Shown: one piece after another, positions 63,123 to 64,000 of the stretch
How positions within the stretch are numbered: position 1 is the stretch's first letter
Layout of the letters: the number at the start of each line of letters is the position of its first letter
Assembly (NCBI RefSeq): GCF_026278245.1
Contig: NZ_CP111080.1
Span: forward strand, 9,842 to 73,841
DNA: 64,000 nt
Direction: 5' to 3'
From: Pontibacter kalidii
GTDB lineage: Bacteria > Bacteroidota > Bacteroidia > Cytophagales > Hymenobacteraceae
Translations under genes and position numbers: made by a program
Notes under the pieces: model-generated
What the model was told of the DNA's origin: nothing
What the model saw: only the letters and a program-made list of their open reading frames with translations
Database searches by the model: none

Positions 63123-63745
63123 TGAACGACAGGTACTGCTATCCTGGCACCAATGTGCTGATCAATCATTTTGACATCAGGGACGCAGCTAAGCTAAGCA
63201 AATTAGAGCTTACCCACTGGAGACATAACGTATTGGCTTTGCCTGGTAAATTAGCCAGTCAACTAAAGTTTAATTTAGCGCTTTGGCAGCTGATCCACAA
63301 GGAAACCTTTGGCACCGTCTATCCTTGGGCAGGGAAGCTCCGGAGTGTAATGATCTCCAAAGGCAATGCTGTACATGCCGCGCCACGTATGATTGAGCCC
63401 TATGCCAACCACTTACTTCAGGAGCTGAAGGCAGCGGGGTATTTAAAGGGACTGGATAGGGAGCAGTTCCTATTGAAGGGATCTTATTTTTTTGAGGAAC
63501 TGAATGCCGTTCACCCCTTCCGGGAGGGAAACACCAGAACACTAAAGGTTTTCTTTTCCCTTTTGTCCCGACAGGCGGGGTATGAGATAGACTGGCGCAA
63601 AGTTTCGGCACAGCAGTACCAACAGGCAGAGCAGGCATCTTTTGCTGTAGGAAACAAAGGCCCCTCCCCTTTTTACCCGCTGTTTAAGGAGGCCCTTGAG
63701 TCCGTCGAGTTATCAAATAAGCAATCTATCAGGTTCAAACTATGA
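63122..63745 (+). CDS. Fic-family protein (second system)
   Basis: A 207-residue Fic protein. The N-terminal YCYPGTNVLINHFDIRDAAKL is typical for the Fic toxin subgroup with a separate antitoxin, the flap region has GTVYPWAGKLRSV, and the active-site loop is HPFREGNTR at 131-139 with catalytic His131. Threonine replaces the second glycine of the HPFxxGNGR consensus, as in many BepA/VbhT relatives. It is the middle gene of a three-gene operon with single-base and ATGA overlaps. Confidence 0.9.
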   Translation: MNDRYCYPGTNVLINHFDIRDAAKLSKLELTHWRHNVLALPGKLASQLKFNLALWQLIHKETFGTVYPWAGKLRSVMISKGNAVHAAPRMIEPYANHLLQELKAAGYLKGLDREQFLLKGSYFFEELNAVHPFREGNTRTLKVFFSLLSRQAGYEIDWRKVSAQQYQQAEQASFAVGNKGPSPFYPLFKEALESVELSNKQSIRFKL

Positions 63746-63978
63746 GTGAGAATAACCAAGGCGAGACATGCGCAGCGTGTGATCCTAAGACCCACATCAG
63801 CGCAGAGGTGAAGGCTATGTTTAAGGAGAAAAACCTAACCTGGGAGAAGTTGGCTGAGCTGGATGAAGGTGTCGGCCGTGGGAAGGGGAGCTATAGGCAA
63901 ACCTTTTTGGCAAGGCTTATCAAAGCCCAGGAAACGCTTCAGAAGGTTGGGTACAGCATCCGAATCGAGAAAGGTTAG
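63742..63978 (+). CDS. Small protein of the Fic operon
   Basis: A 78-residue soluble protein starting within the stop codon of fic (ATGA). It has a CAAC pair at residues 10-13 and a helical rest (ISAEVKAMFKEKNLTWEKLAELD, FLARLIKAQETLQKVG). No family is recognised. Its tight coupling suggests it belongs to the same toxin-antitoxin operon, perhaps as an accessory subunit. The window ends 22 bases after its stop. Confidence 0.6.
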   Translation: MSENNQGETCAACDPKTHISAEVKAMFKEKNLTWEKLAELDEGVGRGKGSYRQTFLARLIKAQETLQKVGYSIRIEKG

Positions 63979-64000
63979 TTCTGTAAAGATTTATATTTTG

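Overview
The window looks like accessory DNA of a Bacteroidota bacterium, probably Cytophagia such as Pontibacter or Hymenobacter relatives (the genus is inference). The evidence is a CTnDOT-type tra operon, TAnnTTTG promoters, fused CzcA-CzcC and MerT-MerP proteins, and DUF4099/TOPRIM genes typical of conjugative elements. No rRNA, tRNA or housekeeping gene block is present, so it reads as part of a plasmid, an integrative conjugative element or a genomic island.

Layout. 1-11.2 kb: conjugation genes traE, F, G, a VirB5-like gene, an unassigned secreted protein, traJ, K, an L-position protein, traM, N, O, then a VirD4-type coupling protein (mobC) and an XRE regulator, all on the plus strand. 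11.2-17.7 kb: an integron-like array on the minus strand. A 484-residue tyrosine recombinase is followed by six one-gene cassettes (order from the recombinase: 15650-16105, 15309-15584, 14855-15142, 12699-13136, 11919-12608, 11289-11825), each ending in an imperfect palindrome like an attC site. The first 8-10 bases of each cassette are the exact complement of a block near its own end, and the sequence differs between most cassettes. An IS110-family element, with a candidate bridge RNA, interrupts the leader of the fourth cassette. 17.8-20.9 kb: Zn-ribbon protein, DUF4099 protein, TOPRIM primase-like protein and a lipoprotein. 21.2-29.9 kb: MarR regulator, an IS256-family element, phosphatase, CzcD exporter, L,D-transpeptidase, dihydrolipoyl dehydrogenase and a broken HXXEE gene.

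30-43.7 kb: metal resistance. Two P1B ATPases (P1B-4 and CadA-like), a membrane-anchored AlbA_2 protein, CzcB, a CzcA-CzcC fusion, a Cys/His-rich DUF6660 protein, and an ArsR-type repressor with MerTP and a GDCCVxCSY protein. 43.8-59 kb: a defence and toxin island with a DUF6035 CoiA-like protein, an AbiE-type pair, a Gabija-like OLD nuclease/UvrD helicase pair (clearly AT-richer than its surroundings), a Fic protein facing a 56-residue SxxxEN protein on the opposite strand, a type IIG restriction-modification enzyme, a serine recombinase and a DUF3800 protein. 59.2-62.1 kb: arsenic operon (ArsR, DUF6428, metallophosphoesterase, ACR3). 62.6-64 kb: a second Fic operon behind a clear promoter and operator.

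Together these suggest a mobile element that carries its own transfer machinery, captures small genes as cassettes, and accumulates metal-resistance and anti-phage cargo. No relaxase, merA or arsC is visible. The most unusual feature is the cassette array with its atypical recombinase.
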